A stretch of DNA of 64,000 bases from Streptomyces sp. JB150 (GCF_011193355.1 NZ_CP049780.1:3485085-3549084); one strand, 5' to 3'; numbered from the stretch's first letter, positions 25,687 to 35,338 are shown. Program-made: numbers and translations. Notes: generated by a model not told the origin, from the sequence alone.

Positions 25687-26070
25687 TCAGGTGCGCAGCA
25701 TCCGCCCGATCGCCTTGGTGGCCTCCTCGACCTTGGCGTTGATCTCGTCCCCGCCCTTGAGCGCCGCGTCGGCCACGCAGTGCCGCAGGTGCTCCTCCAG
25801 CAGCTGCAGCGCGAAGGACTGCAGGGCCTTCGTGGAGGCCGAGACCTGGGTGAGTATGTCGATGCAGTAGACGTCCTCGTCGACCATCCGCTGCAAACCG
25901 CGGATCTGGCCCTCGATCCGGCGCAGCCGCTTGAGGTGCTCGTCCTTCTGGTGGTGGTACCCGTGGAGCCCGCGGTCGTGATCGGTCACCACGGCCTCGG
26001 CGGAACCCTCCGCGACCGCCTCCGCGACGGCTTCGGCGGGCGCACCGGCGCCGGCCTCGGTGGTCGTCAT
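25687..26070 (-). CDS. csoR: CsoR-family copper-sensing repressor
   Basis: A 127-residue CsoR homologue with an Ala/Glu-rich N-terminal extension (1-30). The metal site is intact: Cys69 (VYCIDIL), His94 and Cys98 (EHLRHC), spaced 25 and 4 as in M. tuberculosis CsoR (C36, H61, C65). Sequence hallmarks are KRLRRIEGQIRGLQRMV and ILTQVSASTKAL. ATG 26070 has GGAGG 5 bp upstream; earlier in-frame Mets exist. A perfect ATACCC-N5-GGGTAT palindrome lies 29 bp upstream, so it probably represses itself. Copper export genes are not adjacent. It is divergent from the pit operon. Confidence 0.92.
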   Translation of the reverse strand: MTTTEAGAGAPAEAVAEAVAEGSAEAVVTDHDRGLHGYHHQKDEHLKRLRRIEGQIRGLQRMVDEDVYCIDILTQVSASTKALQSFALQLLEEHLRHCVADAALKGGDEINAKVEEATKAIGRMLRT

Positions 26071-26098
26071 AGCGTCCTCCATCCACAAACCCATCCCC

Positions 26099-26115
26099 AT
26101 ACCCCTACTGGGTAT
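26099..26115. promoter_or_regulatory. CsoR operator
   Basis: ATACCC (26099-26104), CTACT spacer, GGGTAT (26110-26115): a perfect GC-cored inverted repeat of the type bound by CsoR, just upstream of csoR. Confidence 0.75.
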
Positions 26116-26294
26116 ATCGTACTGGACTTTGCCGGGTATGCGCCCCTTGCCGGCAGGCTGCACCGTGCCCCCGCGACGCCCCCGTGCCGATAACTCTGCC
26201 TGATGGGCGACACTGGGGGACGGCCCGATAGCCGTGGCCGGATGATGCGCCTAGCATCAGCCTGACCGAAACCGATGCATCCCGAGGACCCCAC

Positions 26295-26915
26295 GTGCGC
26301 TTTCGTCTGACCCCCAGGGAGACGAGCTTCTACGACATGTTCGCCGCCTCCGCGGACAACATCGTCACGGGCTCCAAGCTCCTGATGGAACTGCTCGGGG
26401 CGGACGCCTCCGCCCGGGCCGAGATCGCGGAGCGTATGCGGGCAGCGGAACACGCAGGTGACGACGCCACGCACGCGATCTTCCACCAGCTGAACTCCTC
26501 CTTCATCACGCCCTTCGACCGCGAGGACATCTACTCCCTCGCCTCCTCCCTCGACGACATCATGGACTTCATGGAGGAGGCCGTCGACCTGGTCGTCCTC
26601 TACAACGTCGACGAGCTGCCCAAGGGCGTGGAGCAGCAGATCGAGGTGCTGGCGCGGGCGGCGGAGCTGACCGCCGAGGCCATGCCGCACCTGCGCACGA
26701 TGGAGAACCTCACCGAGTACTGGATCGAGGTCAACCGCCTCGAGAACCAGGCCGACCAGATCCACCGCAAGCTGCTCGCCCACCTCTTCAACGGCAAGTA
26801 CGACGCCATCGAGGTGCTGAAGCTCAAGCAGATCGTCGACGTCCTCGAAGAGGCCGCCGACGCTTTCGAACACGTGGCGAACACGGTGGAGACCATCGCC
26901 GTCAAGGAGTCCTGA
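26295..26915 (+). CDS. DUF47 / PhoU-like Pit accessory protein
   Basis: A 206-residue all-helical DUF47 (TIGR00153) protein with FYDMFAASADNIVTGSKLL, DREDIYSLASSLDDIMDFME and LENQADQIHRKLLAHLF, the PhoU-like metal-binding E/DxxxD patterns. In bacteria it is encoded next to Pit and modulates phosphate uptake. GTG 26295 is the start. Pit starts 7 bp after its stop, so the two form an operon. Confidence 0.93.
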   Translation: MRFRLTPRETSFYDMFAASADNIVTGSKLLMELLGADASARAEIAERMRAAEHAGDDATHAIFHQLNSSFITPFDREDIYSLASSLDDIMDFMEEAVDLVVLYNVDELPKGVEQQIEVLARAAELTAEAMPHLRTMENLTEYWIEVNRLENQADQIHRKLLAHLFNGKYDAIEVLKLKQIVDVLEEAADAFEHVANTVETIAVKES

Positions 26916-26922
26916 GGCGTCG

Positions 26923-27921
26923 ATGGACACCTTTGCCCTGGTCGTGACCATCCTGGTCGCACTGTTCTTCACCTACACCAACGGCTTCCACGACTCGGCC
27001 AACGCGATCGCCACCTCCGTGTCGACGCGCGCGCTCACCCCGCGCGCGGCGCTCGCGATGGCGGCCGTGATGAACCTCGCGGGCGCGTTCCTCGGCTCGG
27101 GCGTCGCCAAGACGGTCAGCGAGGGCCTGATCCAGACACCCGAGGGCTCCACCGGCATGGGGATCCTCTTCGCCGCGCTGGTCGGCGCGATCGTCTGGAA
27201 CCTCGTCACCTGGTACTTCGGCCTGCCGTCCTCCTCCTCCCACGCGCTGTTCGGCGGCATGGTGGGCGCGGCGCTGGCCGGCGGGACGACCGTGTACTGG
27301 GACGGCGTGCTGGAGAAGATCGTCATCCCGATGTTCGTGTCCCCGGTGGTGGGCCTCCTGGCCGGCTACCTCGTGATGACGGCCATCATGTGGATGTTCC
27401 GGCGCACCAACCCGCACAAGGCCAAGCGCGGCTTCCGGATCGCGCAGACGGTGTCCGCGGCCGGCATGGCGCTCGGCCACGGCCTCCAGGACGCCCAGAA
27501 GACCATGGGCATCGTGGTCATGGCCCTGGTCATCGCCGACGTCGAGGACTACGGCGACCCGATCCCGATCTGGGTCAAGGTCGCTTGCGCCGTGATGCTG
27601 TCGGCGGGCACCTACGCGGGCGGCTGGCGCATCATGCGCACCCTCGGCCGCAAGATCATCGAGCTGGACCCGCCGCAGGGCTTCGCCGCCGAGACCACCG
27701 GCGCGACGATCATGTTCGGCTCGGCGTTCCTCTTCCACGCGCCGATCTCCACCACCCATGTCATCACCTCCGCGATCATGGGCGTCGGCGCCACCAAGCG
27801 CGTGAACGCCGTCCGCTGGGGCGTCGCCAAGAACATCGTCCTCGGCTGGTTCATCACCATGCCGGCGGCGGCGGCGGTGGCGGCGGCCTCGTACGGCCTG
27901 GTGCACCTGGCGTTCCTGTAG
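26923..27921 (+). CDS. pit: low-affinity inorganic phosphate transporter Pit
   Basis: A 332-residue Pit (PiT, TC 2.A.20) carrier with about ten membrane helices. The duplicated signature is visible as TNGFHDSANAIATSVSTRAL (near residue 20) and HGLQDAQKTMGIV (near residue 186). It carries out metal-phosphate/proton symport. It forms an operon with the DUF47 gene and ends before a strong terminator. In S. coelicolor, pitH genes are used when phosphate is ample, in contrast to the PHO-controlled pst operon downstream. Confidence 0.94.
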   Translation: MDTFALVVTILVALFFTYTNGFHDSANAIATSVSTRALTPRAALAMAAVMNLAGAFLGSGVAKTVSEGLIQTPEGSTGMGILFAALVGAIVWNLVTWYFGLPSSSSHALFGGMVGAALAGGTTVYWDGVLEKIVIPMFVSPVVGLLAGYLVMTAIMWMFRRTNPHKAKRGFRIAQTVSAAGMALGHGLQDAQKTMGIVVMALVIADVEDYGDPIPIWVKVACAVMLSAGTYAGGWRIMRTLGRKIIELDPPQGFAAETTGATIMFGSAFLFHAPISTTHVITSAIMGVGATKRVNAVRWGVAKNIVLGWFITMPAAAAVAAASYGLVHLAFL

Positions 27922-28008
27922 CACCCGGCGCCCGTACGGCGGCGCCGATGCGCCGCCGCGGAGTACCGCCGCCGAAGCACCGCCGCGAGGCGCCGCAGGC
28001 AACGCGAT

Positions 28009-28043
28009 GGGCCCGCCCCCGGGAGCCAGGGGCGGGCCCTTTT
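28009..28043 (+). terminator. strong rho-independent terminator after pit
   Basis: GGGCCCGCCCC (28009-28019) pairs perfectly with GGGGCGGGCCC (28029-28039) over a 9-nt loop, followed by TTTT. It lies between the convergent pit and pstB genes. Confidence 0.85.
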
Positions 28044-28091
28044 GCGACCTCGCGGTGGCACCGCCATGCAGCACCGCGAGGAGTCGTCGGC

Positions 28092-28868
28092 TCAGCCGAA
28101 GCGGCCGGAGATGTAGTCCTCGGTCGCCTGGACCGACGGGTTGGAGAAGATCCGCTCCGTGTCGTCGATCTCGATCAGCCGGCCGGGCTGCCCGACCGCC
28201 GCGAGGTTGAAGAAGGCCGTACGGTCCGAGACACGCGCCGCCTGCTGCATGTTGTGCGTGACGATGACGATCGTGAACCGTTCCTTCAGCTCGCCGATCA
28301 GGTCCTCGATGGCGAGGGTGGAGATCGGGTCGAGCGCGGAGCACGGCTCGTCCATGAGCAGGACGTTCGGCTCGACGGCGATCGCCCGCGCGATGCACAG
28401 GCGCTGCTGCTGGCCGCCGGAGAGGCCGGAACCCGGCTTGTTCAGGCGGTCCTTGACCTCGTTCCAGAGGTTCGCGCCCCGCAGCGACTTCTCGACGATG
28501 TCGCTCAGCTCGCTCTTCTTGTAGTTGCCGTTCAGGCGCAGCCCGGCCGCCACGTTGTCGAAGATCGACATCGTCGGGAACGGGTTCGGGCGCTGGAACA
28601 CCATGCCGACCTCGCGCCGCACGGACACCGGGTCGACCCCGTGGCCGTACAGGTCCTCGTCGTCGAGCATCACCTTGCCCTCGACCCGCCCGCCGGGCGT
28701 GACCTCGTGCATGCGGTTCAGGGTGCGCAGGAACGTCGACTTGCCGCAGCCGGACGGGCCGATGAAGGCCGTCACCGAGCGGGGCTCGACGGTCATCGAG
28801 ATGTCCTCGATCGCCTTGTGGGAGCCGTAGTAGGCGGTCAGTCCGCTTACGTCGATTCGCTTGGCCAT
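28092..28868 (-). CDS. pstB: phosphate ABC transporter ATP-binding protein PstB
   Basis: A 258-residue Pst[11 protein letters not shown] (Walker A), [17 protein letters not shown] (the PstB-specific Q-loop context), [16 protein letters not shown] (signature), [15 protein letters not shown] (Walker B). It is the ATPase of the high-affinity phosphate importer. Last gene of pstSCAB on the minus strand; phoU is not adjacent. Confidence 0.97.
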   Translation of the reverse strand: MAKRIDVSGLTAYYGSHKAIEDISMTVEPRSVTAFIGPSGCGKSTFLRTLNRMHEVTPGGRVEGKVMLDDEDLYGHGVDPVSVRREVGMVFQRPNPFPTMSIFDNVAAGLRLNGNYKKSELSDIVEKSLRGANLWNEVKDRLNKPGSGLSGGQQQRLCIARAIAVEPNVLLMDEPCSALDPISTLAIEDLIGELKERFTIVIVTHNMQQAARVSDRTAFFNLAAVGQPGRLIEIDDTERIFSNPSVQATEDYISGRFG

Positions 28869-28912
28869 GTTTACGTCACTTCCAGAGGTTCGATCGGTCG
28901 CCGTTGGCCGCG

Positions 28913-29971
28913 TCAGCGACCGGTCTTCGGGGCCTTCCAGCGGGCGATGCCGCGGGCCACCAGGTTCAGGATCATCACGAAGGCGATCAGCGTCAGCGAC
29001 GCCGCCCAGGCACGGTCGTAGGCCGCGGGCGAGCCCGCGCTCTGCGAGTACTGCTGGTAGATGTAGAGCGGCAGCGACGCCTGCGGGCCCTCGAAGGGGT
29101 TGTTGTTGATGAACGGGTTGCCGAACACCAGCAGCAGCACGGGCGCCGTCTCACCGGCGATGCGGGCGACCGAGAGCATGATGCCCGTGGTGATGCCGCC
29201 GACCGCGGTCGGCAGGACGACCTTCAGGATGGTCCGCCACTTCGGCACACCGAGCGCCAGGGAGGCCTCCCGCAGCTCGTTCGGGACGAGCTTCAGCATC
29301 TCCTCGGTTGAGCGGACGACCACCGGCATCATCAGGATCGCCAGGGCCAGCGCGCCGGCGAAGCCGGAGAAGCCCATGTCGAAGATCAGCAGCAGGCTGA
29401 GGATGAACAGACCGGCGACGATCGAGGGGATACCGGTCATCACGTCGACGAAGAAGGTGACGGCCCGGGCGAGGTTGCCGCGCCCGTACTCCACCAGGTA
29501 GATCGCGGTGAGCACGCCGATCGGCGCGGCGATCAGGGTGGCGAGGCCGACCTGCTCCAGCGTGCCGATGATGGCGTGATAGATGCCGCCGCCCGGCTCG
29601 GAGTCGGCGATGAGGCCCATGGAGTGGGTCAGGAAGTAGCCGTCGAGGACCTTCACACCGCGCGAGACGGTCGTCCACACCAGGGAGACCAACGGCACCA
29701 CGGCGAGCAGGAAGGCGACCCAGACCAGCGAGGTCGCGATGCGGTCCTTGGCCTGACGGCCGCCCTCGACGCGCGCCGCGATGACGTACGTACCGAGGAC
29801 GAACAGGATCGCGGCGATCAGACCCCACTGGATCCGGCTCTCCATCCCGACGGCGAGGCCGCCGCCGACGGACACCGCGACGGAGCCAGCGGCGATCGCC
29901 CAGGGGGACCACTTCGGCAGACGGGCGCCCTGGAGCGTGCTGGGGCGCTTGACGGCGGTCGTGGTGCTCAT
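28913..29971 (-). CDS. pstA: phosphate ABC transporter permease PstA
   Basis: A 352-residue membrane permease. The N-terminus has two extra helices (about 25-60), then the standard PstA core with [33 protein letters not shown] and the EAA-like [22 protein letters not shown] loop. Its ATG overlaps the pstC stop (ATGA). Confidence 0.96.
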   Translation of the reverse strand: MSTTTAVKRPSTLQGARLPKWSPWAIAAGSVAVSVGGGLAVGMESRIQWGLIAAILFVLGTYVIAARVEGGRQAKDRIATSLVWVAFLLAVVPLVSLVWTTVSRGVKVLDGYFLTHSMGLIADSEPGGGIYHAIIGTLEQVGLATLIAAPIGVLTAIYLVEYGRGNLARAVTFFVDVMTGIPSIVAGLFILSLLLIFDMGFSGFAGALALAILMMPVVVRSTEEMLKLVPNELREASLALGVPKWRTILKVVLPTAVGGITTGIMLSVARIAGETAPVLLLVFGNPFINNNPFEGPQASLPLYIYQQYSQSAGSPAAYDRAWAASLTLIAFVMILNLVARGIARWKAPKTGR

Positions 29972-30975
29972 GCGTTGGCCCCCGAGTACTCCTTGCGGCG
30001 GGCGATGATCGCGCGGGCCGCGCCGTTGACCAGCAGCGTGATGACGAACAGGACCAGACCGGAGGCGATGAGCGCGTCGCGGCCGAACTCCGTCGCCTCG
30101 CCGAACTTGCTGGCGATGTTCTGGGCGAAGGTGCCGCCGCCCGGGTTGAGCAGGCTGGCGTGGATCAGGAAGTCCGGCGACAGGACGGTGGCGACGGCCA
30201 TGGTCTCGCCGAGCGCGCGGCCGAGGCCGAGCATCGAGGCCGAGATCACGCCGGAGCGGCCGAACGGCAGCACCGCCATGCGGATGACCTCCCAGCGCGT
30301 GGCGCCGAGGGCCAGGGCCGCCTCCTCGTGCATCTGCGGGACCTGCCGGAAGACCTCGCGGCTGACGTTGGTGATGATCGGCAGGATCATGATCGCCAGC
30401 AGGATGCCGACGGTGAGCATCGAGCGGGGGGCGCCGCCCTCCCAGTCGAAGACGCCGGTCCAGCCGAGGTAGTCGTCCAGCCAGCCGAACAGGCCGTCCA
30501 TGTGCGGGACGAGGATCAGGGCGCCCCACAGGCCGTACACGATGGACGGCACGGCGGCGAGCAGGTCGATCACGTAGGCGATCGGGCCGCTCAGCCGGCG
30601 GGGGGCGTAGTGGGTGAGGAACAGCGCGATGGCGACGGCGATCGGGACCGCGATGACCATGGCGATGACCGAGGACACGATCGTGCCGTAGGCCAGGACC
30701 GCGATGCCGAAGACCGGCGGCTGGGCGCTGGTGTTCCACTCGAAGGTGGTGAGGAAGTCGCCCTCGTTCTCGCTGATCGCGAGGGCGGCCCGCCAGCTGA
30801 GGAAGACCGCGATGGCGGCCATGATCGCCAGGAGCAGGATGCCCGAGCCGCGGGACAGGCCCAGGAAGATGCGGTCGCCGGGCCGGGTGGCGCCGCGGGC
30901 CGCGCGCTTCTGCTCGGGCAGGGTGGGCTGTGGGCTGGGGGGAGGTGCGTCGGTGGGTGCTGTCGTTATGTCCAT
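29968..30975 (-). CDS. pstC: phosphate ABC transporter permease PstC
   Basis: A 335-residue permease with a cytoplasmic Pro/Thr-rich N-terminus, about six helices, and the coupling loop HEEAALALGATRWEVIRMAVLP. It pairs with PstA (stop/start overlap) to form the phosphate channel. Confidence 0.96.
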   Translation of the reverse strand: MDITTAPTDAPPPSPQPTLPEQKRAARGATRPGDRIFLGLSRGSGILLLAIMAAIAVFLSWRAALAISENEGDFLTTFEWNTSAQPPVFGIAVLAYGTIVSSVIAMVIAVPIAVAIALFLTHYAPRRLSGPIAYVIDLLAAVPSIVYGLWGALILVPHMDGLFGWLDDYLGWTGVFDWEGGAPRSMLTVGILLAIMILPIITNVSREVFRQVPQMHEEAALALGATRWEVIRMAVLPFGRSGVISASMLGLGRALGETMAVATVLSPDFLIHASLLNPGGGTFAQNIASKFGEATEFGRDALIASGLVLFVITLLVNGAARAIIARRKEYSGANA

Positions 30976-31063
30976 CGGGGTCTCCGGTCTGCGGAGCCGC
31001 GCTCGGCGGGCGGCTCGGTGGAGCGTGCGCGGGGCGCTGCTCCGGGCGGCGGTGCACCGGACG

Positions 31064-31097
31064 GTGCGGTCCGGTCCCGCTCGGGACCGGACCGCAC
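31064..31097 (-). terminator. 15-bp hairpin between pstS and pstC
   Basis: GTGCGGTCCGGTCCC (31064-31078) pairs with its complement (31083-31097) over a GCTC loop, about 5 bp after the pstS stop. In pst operons such hairpins attenuate or stabilise so that PstS greatly exceeds PstCAB. Confidence 0.65.
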
Positions 31098-31102
31098 TCG
31101 GG

Positions 31103-32227
31103 TCAGCTCAGCTCTTCGATGGTGGTGCGGACCTTGGCGATGATGTCCGCGGGCATCGGCGCGTAGTCGTTGGCGGCGAGGACCTTCTGGCCGTCCTCGC
31201 TGGCGATGTAGCGCAGGAAGGCCTTGGTGGCGGGCAGGGTCTCCTGCTTGTTGCCCTTGTCGCAGACGATCTCGTAGGTGACGAGGGTGATCGGGTAGGC
31301 GCCCTCGGCCTTGGTGGCGTAGTTCAGCTCCAGGGCGAGGTCCTTGCCGGTGCCCACGACCTTGGCGTCCGCGATGGCCTTGGTGGCGTTCTCGACGGTG
31401 GCCTCGACCGGCTCGCCGGCGCCCGTGTCGATGGCGGCGGCCTTGATGCCGTCCTTGGCGTACGACAGCTCCATGTAGCTGATGGCGCCGGCGGTCTGCT
31501 TGACCTGCTGGGCGACACCGGAGGAGCCCGCGGCGGACTGGCCGCCCTTGGCCTGCCAGGCCTTGCCGCCCTCGTACTTCCAGTTCTCCGGGGTGGCGGC
31601 GATCAGGTACTTGGTGAAGTTGTCCGTGGTGCCGGACTCGTCCGAGCGGTGGAACGCCTGGATCTTGAGGTCGGGCAGCTTGGCGTCGGGGTTCAGCTTC
31701 TTGATCGCCGGGTCGTTCCAGTTGCTGATCTTGCTGTCGAAGATCTTGGCGATGGTGGCCGCGTCGAGGACCAGCTTGTCGACACCCGGCACGTTGTAGC
31801 CGACGGCGATCGGGCCGCCGACCATCGGCAGGTCGATGCCCTGGCCGCCGGAGCAGACCTTCTTGGAGGCCGCGATCTCCTCGGAGTCCAGCGCGGAGTC
31901 GGAGCCGGCGAAGGCGACCGTGCCCTGCGTGAAGGCGGTGACGCCGGCGCCGGAGCCGCCGCCCTTGTAGTTGACCTGCACGCCCTTGCACTGCTGGGTG
32001 AACTGCTTCACCCAGGCGTCGATCGCGTTCTTCTGCGCCGAAGAGCCGTCGGCCAGCAGCTGGCCCTGGGCGTCGTCACACTTGATCGAGCCGGCCGCCT
32101 GCGTACCGCCCGTCGGGTCGGCACTGGTGCCGGGGTCGTCGGAGCCGCACGCCGTGAGGGCCAGGGCGCCGGAGACGGCGAGAGCACCGAGGGTGAGGGC
32201 CCGCCGGTTCTTGCGCTGAAGCTTCAC
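31103..32227 (-). CDS. pstS: phosphate-binding lipoprotein PstS
   Basis: A 374-residue substrate-binding protein. The signal peptide ends in ALTACGSDD (lipobox Cys near residue 28). The binding-protein body has GSSAQKNAIDAWVKQF, GGGSGAGVTAFTQGTVAFAG and FHRSDESGTTDNFTKYL, which form the phosphate-binding loops in this family. GTG 32227 follows AAGGAAC. First gene of the pst operon, preceded by PHO-box repeats, hence induced by phosphate limitation via PhoP. Confidence 0.96.
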   Translation of the reverse strand: MKLQRKNRRALTLGALAVSGALALTACGSDDPGTSADPTGGTQAAGSIKCDDAQGQLLADGSSAQKNAIDAWVKQFTQQCKGVQVNYKGGGSGAGVTAFTQGTVAFAGSDSALDSEEIAASKKVCSGGQGIDLPMVGGPIAVGYNVPGVDKLVLDAATIAKIFDSKISNWNDPAIKKLNPDAKLPDLKIQAFHRSDESGTTDNFTKYLIAATPENWKYEGGKAWQAKGGQSAAGSSGVAQQVKQTAGAISYMELSYAKDGIKAAAIDTGAGEPVEATVENATKAIADAKVVGTGKDLALELNYATKAEGAYPITLVTYEIVCDKGNKQETLPATKAFLRYIASEDGQKVLAANDYAPMPADIIAKVRTTIEELS

Positions 32228-32343
32228 TTTCGGGAGTTCCTTCCGGGAGCCGCCGTCCTGAATCCGGCGGCGTGCGAGAAGTGCGGGTGAGACGGCGCGA
32301 GGGCGGACGTGGCATCCGGGCGCGCTCGTCGTCAGCAAGGCCG

Positions 32344-32399
32344 AAATTAGGCAGATCAGGTGAAGCCGCCTATGGCCGGAAGTGAACGGGGGGTGAACC
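32344..32399 (-). promoter_or_regulatory. PHO box and -10 of the pst operon
   Basis: Read on the minus strand, GTTCACC-type units recur with 11-bp spacing: at 32392-32398, 32381-32387 (GTTCACT), a degenerate one at 32370-32376, and 32359-32365 (CTTCACC). A -10-like TAATTT lies at 32344-32349. This is the PhoP-activated promoter architecture known for Streptomyces pstS. Confidence 0.88.
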
Positions 32400-32637
32400 C
32401 CTGCGGACGGTGCGGTTAGGTCACGGAATGCTTACAGGGAGAACACGTGGAGGTCCCGGCCCCGGCCTGCACGGCTGTCGGCACCGCTGACTCCCAAGAG
32501 CGAGCAAATGGAGCATTTGCGTGGAAAGTACACCACTTTCCGTGCACAGCGGGAGTACCCGATCGGGTAGGGAACCCGCCGCCCGCAGACCCCGTCTCGT
32601 TCCCTGAGAGCACCCGTCGGGCGAAGGCAGGCAGCAC
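32400..32637 (+). promoter_or_regulatory. palindrome-rich promoter region of the BBE oxidase
   Basis: Three inverted repeats stand in a row: GCAAATG-GAG-CATTTGC (32504-32520), GGAAAGT-ACACC-ACTTTCC (32523-32541) and the perfect palindrome TACCCGATCGGGTA (32556-32569). The last sits about 70 bp from the start at 32638. They are likely operators; no regulator gene is adjacent. Confidence 0.55.
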
Positions 32638-34218
32638 ATGGAACGGCGTACGTTCATCGGCGGCGGCACGGCCGCGCTCGCGACGGCGGTCTCCGTGGCG
32701 GCCTGCGGCGGCGGCACCGGCCGCGCCCAGGCGACGGCCACCGCGACCGGCACCGGCACGGGTACAGCCGCCGGCACCCGGACGGCCACGACCAGCGCCG
32801 CCACCCGGGCCTCCGCCGAGTGGGGCGCCCTCGCCCGCGACCTCGACGGCGCCCTGATCCGCCCCGGCGACGCCGCCTGGGCCACCGCCCGCCAGCTCTA
32901 CAACACCCGCTTCGACGCCCTGAAGCCCGCCGCCGTCGCCTACGTCGCCCACGCCGACGACATCACCACCACCCTCGCCTACGCCCGCGCCCACGAACTG
33001 CGCGTCGCCATCCGCAACGGCGGCCACTCCTACGCGGGCTGGTCCTCCGGCAACAACCGCCTGATCATCGACGTCTCCCGGCTGAACCGGGTGCGGGCGA
33101 GCGGGACTTCCGCCGTGGTCGGCGCCGGCGCCAAGCTGATCGACGTCTACCGCGCGCTGGCCGCGAAGGGCGTCACCGTCCCGGCCGGCTCGTGCCCCAC
33201 GGTCGGCGTCTCCGGTCTGGTCCTCGGCGGCGGACACGGCGTGGTCTCCCGGGCGTACGGCCTGACCTGCGACAGCCTCACGGCCGCCACCCTCGTCACG
33301 GCCGACGGCAAGCAGATCACCGCCGACGCCACCCACCACAAGGACCTCTTCTGGGCCCTGCGCGGCGCGGGCAACGGCAACTTCGGCGTCGTCACCGAAC
33401 TCCACTTCCGCACCCACCCCGCCCCGCAGGCGGTCACGGCGTACCTGTCCTGGCCGTGGGCGAAGGCGGCGGCCGTGGTGAAGGCCTGGCAGGAGTGGGG
33501 CCCGGACCAGCCGGACGAGATCTGGTCCTCGCTCCACCTGGCCTGCTCGGCCGGCGGCGCCCCGAAGGTCTCCGTCGCGGCCTTCTCCCTCGGCACGTAC
33601 GGCGGACTGCAGAACGCGGTCGACCGCCTGGCCGCCCGCGTCGGCGCGCCCGCGAGCAGCGTCTCGCTGCGCCGCCGCTCCTACGAGGAGGCCATGGAGG
33701 TCTACGCCGGCTGCGCCTCCTTCTCCAGCGACGCCCAGTGCCACCTGCCCGGCACCACGCCGGGCCGCTCGCCCCAGGGCGCACTGGCCCGGGAGACCTA
33801 CGCGGCCCGCTCCGACTTCTTCGACCACTCCCTGTCCACGGCGGGCGTCCAGACCCTGCTCACCCGCATCAAGGACGTGCGGGGCGGCGCGGGCAGCATC
33901 GCGCTCACCGCGCTGGGCGGCGCGATCAACCGCGTCCCGCCCACGGCGACGGCGTTCGTCCACCGCCGCTCCCGGATGCTCGCCCAGTACCTCGTCTCCT
34001 GGCGCACGGGCACCACCGGCTCCACCGCCCGCGCCTGGCTGGATTCCACGCACCACGCGATGCGCCCGCACGCCTCGGGCGCGGCCTACCAGAACTACAC
34101 GGACGCGGCCCTGACGAACTGGCGCACGGCGTACTACGGCGACGCGGCCCCACGCCTGACGAAGCTGAAGCGGACGTACGACCCGGGCCGGGTGTTCACG
34201 TATCCGCAGGCGCTGTGA
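32638..34218 (+). CDS. exported FAD-linked oxidase (berberine bridge enzyme type)
   Basis: A 526-residue secreted oxidoreductase. The N-terminus ERRTFIGGG is Tat-like and is followed by a lipobox-like VAACG near residue 23, then a Thr/Ala-rich linker. The VAO/BBE FAD domain has RNGGHSYAG (covalent His) and YGLTCDS (the Cys of bicovalent flavin). The C-terminal BBE motif YQNYTDAAL...YYGDAAPRLTKLKRTYDPGRVFTYPQAL matches the family. It probably oxidises a sugar or secondary alcohol outside the cell; the substrate is unknown. It is divergent from pstS. Confidence 0.9.
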   Translation: MERRTFIGGGTAALATAVSVAACGGGTGRAQATATATGTGTGTAAGTRTATTSAATRASAEWGALARDLDGALIRPGDAAWATARQLYNTRFDALKPAAVAYVAHADDITTTLAYARAHELRVAIRNGGHSYAGWSSGNNRLIIDVSRLNRVRASGTSAVVGAGAKLIDVYRALAAKGVTVPAGSCPTVGVSGLVLGGGHGVVSRAYGLTCDSLTAATLVTADGKQITADATHHKDLFWALRGAGNGNFGVVTELHFRTHPAPQAVTAYLSWPWAKAAAVVKAWQEWGPDQPDEIWSSLHLACSAGGAPKVSVAAFSLGTYGGLQNAVDRLAARVGAPASSVSLRRRSYEEAMEVYAGCASFSSDAQCHLPGTTPGRSPQGALARETYAARSDFFDHSLSTAGVQTLLTRIKDVRGGAGSIALTALGGAINRVPPTATAFVHRRSRMLAQYLVSWRTGTTGSTARAWLDSTHHAMRPHASGAAYQNYTDAALTNWRTAYYGDAAPRLTKLKRTYDPGRVFTYPQAL

Positions 34219-34254
34219 GGCGGGGCGCTGGGAGGTGGGGCGCCGGGACGCGGG

Positions 34255-34322
34255 AGGCACCCGACGGGCACCCGACGGGCACCCGACGGAGGAGGCGCCT
34301 CACGGGGGAGGCGCCTCACGGG
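34255..34322 (+). repeat. short tandem repeats downstream of the oxidase
   Basis: The 11-bp unit GGGCACCCGAC occurs about three times (34255-34287), then the 16-bp unit GGAGGCGCCTCACGGG occurs twice exactly (34291-34306, 34307-34322) with a GAGGCGCCTC palindrome. Confidence 0.8.
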
Positions 34323-34380
34323 AGAGCCACTGGACGGGGAAGCGCCGCGCAGTCGCCGTGGCCCGGCCTCGCCCGGCCGC

Positions 34381-35097
34381 TCAGGCGGCCAGATCCCGCT
34401 CCTCGCTCTGCCTGCCGGCGGCCTCCCGCCGGGCGCCCGGGATCATCGCGTCCCGGCTCCCCCCGGACGGCCGCTTCCAGATCAGCCACCCCACGCGCGG
34501 CGACCGCTCCATCGCCCGCGCGACAGGCGTGAGGAGCGCCATGGCGACGGGCGAGAGCAGCAGCGCGACGGCGGTGCCGAGCGCGAGGCCGCCGATGACG
34601 TCGGTCGGGTAGTGCACACCCATGTAGACCCGGCAGAACCCTTCGAGCAGGGCGAGCACGAGTCCGACGAGGCCGAACTTGCGGTTGGCGACGAAGAGCC
34701 CGACGGCCATGGCCATGGTGATGGTCGCGTGATCGCTGACGAAGGAGTAGTCCGTCTTGCCGGACACGAGGACGTCGAGGCCCTCGTGCTCCAGGAACGG
34801 CCGGGGCCGTTCGACGAACCCGCGTATCGGCACGTTCACCAGCACGGCGACACCGGCCGCGAGCGGCGCCCACACCAGCGCGGCGACCGAGGAGGCCGCG
34901 TCCTCCGCGGACTGTGCCCGGCGCCGACCCGTCCACCAGCACCACAGCACGAGGAGCACCATGGCGAGCAGCAGTCCGTACTCGCCGACGTACTCCATGA
35001 CCCGGTCGAACCAGTGCGGCGCGTCCTTGGCCAGGCCATTGATGTCGTAGAGCAGCTCGACGTCGGGGTTCGACCCTGATTGCGCGAGTCCAGCCAT
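34381..35097 (-). CDS. PAP2-family membrane phosphatase
   Basis: A 238-residue integral membrane protein with about five helices. Phosphatase motifs are partly visible as FVERPRPFLE (KX6RP-like, though the leading Lys is Arg), SFVSDHATITMAMA (PSGH-like) and CRVYMGVHYPTDVIGG (SRxxxxxHxxxD-like). Family members dephosphorylate undecaprenyl pyrophosphate or lipid phosphates. The 35098-35338 region upstream shows no other gene. The C-terminus is basic and cytoplasmic. Confidence 0.87.
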   Translation of the reverse strand: MAGLAQSGSNPDVELLYDINGLAKDAPHWFDRVMEYVGEYGLLLAMVLLVLWCWWTGRRRAQSAEDAASSVAALVWAPLAAGVAVLVNVPIRGFVERPRPFLEHEGLDVLVSGKTDYSFVSDHATITMAMAVGLFVANRKFGLVGLVLALLEGFCRVYMGVHYPTDVIGGLALGTAVALLLSPVAMALLTPVARAMERSPRVGWLIWKRPSGGSRDAMIPGARREAAGRQSEERDLAA

Positions 35098-35338
35098 GGT
35101 GCAGCGGCCCCTTCGTCGTCATCTCACCGGCGCGCTCTTGTCGCGCGCCGTCCTGCCACCCCCGTGGTACGTAGAGCGATCGGCTAGGTCTTCGGGCTAG
35201 GTCAATCGGCTACGTCAACAGGAACGCACGATCCCGGTTCCTACGTTCCACATTCCACTGAATGATCACGCAGACGTTATCGAAGAGAGATACATCGCCG
35301 CAGCTCAGGGGTGGGGTTCACACGCCGTTCCGGCCCCG

